64,000 nucleotides of DNA, taken from the NCBI RefSeq assembly GCF_009870125.1, contig NC_046683.1:16749001-16813000 (forward strand), in the 5' to 3' direction. Positions 60,327 through 64,000 of this stretch are shown one piece after another; position 1 is the first letter of the stretch; every line of letters begins with the position of its first letter. Source of the DNA: Drosophila pseudoobscura. Taxonomy: Eukaryota > Arthropoda > Insecta > Diptera > Drosophilidae. A program made the translations under genes and the position numbers. Under the pieces are notes generated by a model, which was given only the letters and a program-made list of their open reading frames with translations, had not been told where the DNA came from and did not search any database.

Positions 60327-62594
60327 CTGGAAAATGCCACATACACAGCGGTCAGAGAAGAGTCCGCCCTGCCCTCCGCCCTGCCAGCCCGGCCGTCCTC
60401 TCACCCACGCTCACCCAATCCCAACTCAACTTACTTCAGCTTGTTCTCGGTCTCCTCGCGGCGCGCCAGAAGGTCGCGCTTCCACTGGGGGATCTGCGAG
60501 AGGCGCCGCGACTCGGCCTCCTGGGCCATGCGCTCCTCGAAGTCCTTCTTGGCCCGCTCGGCAGCCTTCTTGGCCATCATCTGACGCTTCCAGTCGGGTA
60601 TGGCATTGCCGGCCTGATCTTTTTCGGGTATCTGCAAGTAGATCTTTGCCACGCATCACAAACGCCCTTAGTCCGAGGTCGGGATTCACTGGGGGATCGA
60701 GTCGAACTCACCTGGTCCACATAGTTGTTGGCCGTGAACTGCTTGGTTATCTCCACGTAGTGCTCGGAGTCCATGCGGTTGGCCATCTGCTGCTCGACCT
60801 TCATCTTCTTGATGCCCGGTATGTCCTTGGAGATCTTCAGCTCCGCGATCAGATCCGATTTCAGATACGTATCCGTGCTGGATGTGAGGCACTGCATGCT
60901 CAGACTCCGTGCTGGCATCTGATAGGGCTTGGGCACCTTCTGCGTGTCTGTGCGTCGCAGCTGGAATGGGATTGGATTGGTTATAGGGTATAGGGTATAG
61001 GGATATAGGGCAGAGGGAGGGGCTTTACCTGGACGCTGTTCAGATCCTGTATTGAGATGGCCGAGAGTGGCTGGTGCTGCTTCCGTGTGGCAGTGTCCTG
61101 ACTATTGGGAGTGGCGCCGTGCGGCTTCTTGGCCTTGTGCGACTTGCTGGCCATGGTGGAGTCGCTGCCACCGTTCATCAGGGGCATCATCATGGGCGGC
61201 AGCGGCATGTTGTGTGGCAAGGGCGGTGGCGGCGGCGGCAGCGGCGGCTGTTCCCCCATCCCATGATGGGGATGGTGTGGATGCTGGTGATGGTGATGAT
61301 GCTGCTGCTGTGGGTGCTGGTGCTGCTGCTGGGGATGCTGCTGCTGTTGCTGCTGCTGGTTGGCAATCTGTATCTGCATATAGTCCTCCGTATCCGTGGA
61401 GCTGCACAGAAAACAGAAAGAGAACGGGGAGATCGTCGATTAGTGGGGGCTACTTTCCCTGCGGTCTGGTCTGGCTCTCGGACCTGCGCCAGGCGTGGCG
61501 TGTGCGCAGTATCATCTTCGGATTGCAACTGAGTTGCAGCTCCAGCCGTGGCAAGCGGCATGCCACATCTACAACTAGCACGCATAAAATTTCATGCACT
61601 CTTGAGCGGCGGAGGAAGTGGCTGACTGAGTCGAGTCTCCGTCTCCGTCCCCCTCTCCCTCTCTCTCACACTCTCTCTCTCTCTCTCTCAAGCTGCTAAT
61701 TGCCAAGATGCAGCCAAGCTGCATCCAAACAGCCAACCAACCAACCATCCATCTTTCTTTGTACGAGTCGCGAGTATCTTTCCATCTTCCTATCCATCTG
61801 CTGGCTGGCTGGCTGGCTAATTGAGGCGAGGCAACTGTACCTCTGCCACTGCCACTGCCACTGCCACTGCCACTGCCACTGCACTAATTATGGGTGCCGT
61901 TGCACGAGATGTTCAGCCAAATTAAATCGGCTGCCATCTGCTAATTGAAAGTGGTGGCAGTGCCCCAACGGACGTGGGGGGGACGAACCACTAGGCTGGA
62001 CGGGACTGGACTGGACGGGACTGGACTGGACTACTCACCGGGCCGAGGATGGACACGAACGCTTATCGCTGATGCTCTTCAGATACTCGGACGGCTTGAT
62101 GAGGTGCGTGACGCCGTCTTGTGATTTATTGGGAAAACTGGGGGGCACAAACGGCAGCACCAGCTGCTTGTTGACCAGGTTGGGTCCGCCGGTGCGGCCG
62201 CCACCCGATCCGGGCACCCCGCTCCCGGCCTCGCCATAGATGCCCGCGTACTGGGCCTGCTGCTGGGTGAGCTCGTAGTGATCCTCTGCCGAGGAGCCGC
62301 CCCCGTACAGGCTGGGCGTGTAGGTGTGATGGTGGTTCTGCTGCTGCTGGGCCTGCTGCGGGTAGTGGGGCGATGTCGTCTGCTGGTAGTTGCCGCCCCT
62401 CTGCGACTTGGGAGCATCCGCATAGCCATAGATGCTGCCGTTCGGATTACGCGACTGGGAGCCAGTTCCCCCTCCACCACCTCCACCACCGCCGCCGCCG
62501 CCGCCGCCCCCGTTGGCATCTCCATTCGTCTGGGCGGCTGCTGGATTGTTGGCCGGATTGGCGTTACCATTGAGCAGCTTGGCTTTCTTGTTCG
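59927..62594 (-). CDS. f: Forked, espin-like actin-bundling protein (C-terminal part; 5' end outside window)
   Basis: Forked bundles actin filaments in growing bristles and hairs. Five coding exons join in phase: 62594-62039, 61401-61029, 60960-60712, 60631-60435 and 60326-59927, about 590 residues. In order, they encode an Asn/Ala and poly-Gly stretch; the block VLPFVPPSFPNKS...LIKPSEYLKSI; a His/Gln run; a Pro-rich segment (QPPLPPPPPPLPHNMPLPP); a WH2-like motif (DLNSVQLRRT with VPKP after it); and two espin-type motifs, AIPDWKRQMMAKKA and QIPQWKRDLLARRE. A region reading TPKVEENNRIADTWRLKNRA and the end IIPWRAQLRKTNSRLSLI follow. The last motifs form the actin-bundling module shared with espin. 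The upstream exons, including any ankyrin repeats, lie beyond the right edge. Confidence 0.9.
60435..60631 (-). CDS. f: forked exon with paired IPxWKR motifs
   Basis: Acceptor ACTTGCAG, donor GTAAGT. It starts IPEKDQAGN in phase 0, carries two IPxWKR motifs separated by a charged helix (AAERAKKDFEERMAQEAESR), and ends two bases into a Lys codon. The acceptor has a short pyrimidine tract, but the phases and espin similarity support it. Confidence 0.92.
60712..60960 (-). CDS. f: forked exon, linker to the bundling module
   Basis: The exon is 83 whole codons, from LRRTDTQKVPKPYQ to FTANNYVDQ, with donor GTGAGT and acceptor ATTCCAG. It includes the conserved KSDLIAELKISKDIPGIKKM helix region. 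Confidence 0.92.
61029..61401 (-). CDS. f: forked exon with His/Gln run and Pro-rich segment
   Basis: Acceptor TGTGCAG, donor GTAAAG. It encodes STDTEDYMQIQIANQ, a His/Gln tract, the poly-Pro segment and the first half of a WH2-like motif that finishes across the splice. Other frames here are also open because of the CAG/CAC repeats. Confidence 0.9.
61402..62038 (-). other. f: forked intron between the Gly-rich and Pro-rich exons
   Basis: 637 bases with a (CT)n run at about 61671-61691, GGCT repeats at 61801-61820, CCACTG hexamers at 61850-61882 and GGACT(GG)A-type repeats next to the donor at about 61998-62034. No exon is seen within. Confidence 0.8.
62039..62594 (-). CDS. f: forked exon with poly-Gly run and PSEYLKSI block
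   Basis: Acceptor TTTCAG, donor GTGAGT. It encodes NKKAKLLNGNANPANNPAAA, about 14 Gly, a Tyr/Gln-rich stretch (YQQTTSPHYPQQAQQQQ) and the conserved PFVPPSFPNKS and LIKPSEYLKSISDK blocks. Confidence 0.88.
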
Positions 62595-64000
62595 CTGAAA
62601 TTGAACAAATTTATTTATGAGCTTCGTTCGTCGCTAGTTTTTTGTGGGTTAGCAGTCATCACGGCTCTTTCCTCTCTCCTCCGGCCCCGGTCATGCTCGC
62701 TTGAGCAGCCAACAACATCCACTCCCTCAGCGGCAACAACAGTAGTTCATTGCGTATGCAGAGACGCGGCGCCTTTCACCAGACAGAGCGCCACAAGAAC
62801 ACACTGCCAGTGGACTTGGAGCTCTAGTTGCATACACAAATACGTTTCATTTAGCCCGATTCAAATATGGCCAAAACGGCCCCGCGGGAAGGAGGCCAAC
62901 GGAGCAACAAGTACTTCAACGTACGATATATATAATGAACCCAGAGTCTGATCTCGGCCAAGAGGAGGCAGATTTTGTATGGGACAACCCCCTGCTCACT
63001 CGCTTTGCTTGCCTTCGCCAACCCCTGCTCACTCGCTTCGCTAGCTTGAGCCGATATGAGCAAAGCATCGGGAGGACTACGACGACGACCCAACACTTTT
63101 TTATGCAGTAGAGTCGACGAGTCTCTCTCATCATAAAATACATTTTCTCCCCATAGATCCTACCTTCTTCCTCCTGATGGACTATTTCCTGATGGACTAT
63201 ACACTGCCTACACGACACTATATGCTGATTGATAATGAACATTAATCTGTACAATTCATAAAAGCAGTTCTGGCTGGAAATGGCTCATGTTAGATAAGTG
63301 TCTGATTACTAGTCCCAAAGTTACCATGGAATATGCCTGCCGTTGTCTGAGGTTCTAGAAAAAAGTCGACCTTAGTCAAAGATAAGACGGAGGTACGTCT
63401 GCACCCACATATATGAATATGTATATACATAAGTGCCGCCTGATAAGCCCCAAACGTGTTTCAGACTCAATTATGCTCAGACAAAACATCTTAGAAAAAC
63501 GACTGATTGGCATCCACGCTATACATAATAATAATTTTCAAATTTATAAATTGTATAGAAATCCAGGTCGTGTTTGAGAGAAATTTTCTGAAGAAGGGGA
63601 AAGCCAATTGTTCAAAGAGTTGGTACAAAGGCACTGAGTTTCTGCGAGTGTAGTCACAGTCTATTGTACACTTCAATTTGCCCATCGTAGGTCACCAATC
63701 AATTGGAAAAAGTACCAATCGGTTAAAGGTAAGACTTTAACGTAATATCCTTAAACGGCTAGACTTATGTACGTAATGATTATTCCCAGATAAGAAGTCT
63801 TCAATCAATAAGGTTGACCTTTCCATCGGGATATCTCTTAATTGAAATGCTGCTTAGCTTCCTACTTCCTTTAAGACACATAAGACCCACCCAACATTGT
63901 CTTTTTTTATGCCTTTACGGCCAACGATACACACGGAAGTGCCCAGTTCTTTGCTCTCGTTGAAGTTGTCGTGGGAGTATCGCTTTGAAAAAGAAATGTA
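62595..64000 (-). other. f: forked intron, running past the right edge
   Basis: No further forked exon is recognisable up to position 64000. An imperfect tandem repeat of about 32 bases (CCCCTGCTCACTCGCTT units) lies at 62988-63050. The rest shows nothing clear. Confidence 0.6.

Noticed and set aside
61052-61699. 215-codon plus-strand frame over forked exons
   Set aside because: It crosses forked exon and intron borders on the opposite strand and is Ala/Gly/Trp-rich noise from CAG repeats.
1-64000. CRISPR arrays, bacterial operons, rRNA genes and tRNA genes
   Set aside because: The window is insect nuclear DNA. Regular repeats are microsatellites, and no tRNA B-box (GGTTCGAATCC type) with a matching cloverleaf was found by eye.

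Overview
The window is nuclear DNA of a Drosophila species, with spliced genes, large introns, abundant (CA)n, (CT)n and (CAG)n-type repeats and decayed transposons. Its gene set is that of the D. melanogaster X-chromosome segment 15F-16A (Muller element A): forked, Fimbrin, CG5445 and the Bar homeobox gene B-H2. Several repeat relics resemble repeats common in obscura-group flies, but the species cannot be fixed from this window alone.

Layout, left to right. 1-8.4 kb is non-coding DNA beyond the 3' end of B-H2. 9.0-18.1 kb (minus) holds B-H2 in three coding exons. About 18.1-31.5 kb is a gene-poor stretch upstream of B-H2, with many microsatellites, a G-rich minisatellite and a broken mariner-type element. 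32.36-33.48 kb (minus) is CG5445, the fly ortholog of vertebrate ILRUN/C6orf106. It sits head to head with Fim (plus, 35.34-49.24 kb), and the gap between them carries eight ATCGAT sites. Fim has two alternative first coding exons about 10 kb apart, and they change the first helix of its EF-hand. 50.4-53.9 kb is intergenic with a second mariner relic. 54.0-56.6 kb holds two small secreted-protein genes of a cysteine-patterned insect family (DUF725-like), arranged convergently around a LINE fragment and an interspersed repeat. 56.7-59.1 kb is repeat-derived, with an inverted repeat and a possible decayed gene. 59.9 kb to the right edge (minus) is the 3' part of forked, five coding exons, with the 5' part outside the window.

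Two of the genes, Fim (plastin) and forked (espin-like), encode actin-bundling proteins. B-H2 is a transcription factor for eye and sensory-organ fate. CG5445 is predicted to act in transcriptional or innate-immune control by analogy with ILRUN. The two small genes encode exported proteins of unknown role. I found no CRISPR, no rRNA, no convincing tRNA, and no clear new biological system. The points most worth checking are the Fim EF-hand swap, the CA repeat at a CG5445 splice site, the ATCGAT-dense divergent promoter, the repeated PxW motifs at the forked C-terminus, and the inverted repeat and possible decayed gene at 58 kb.
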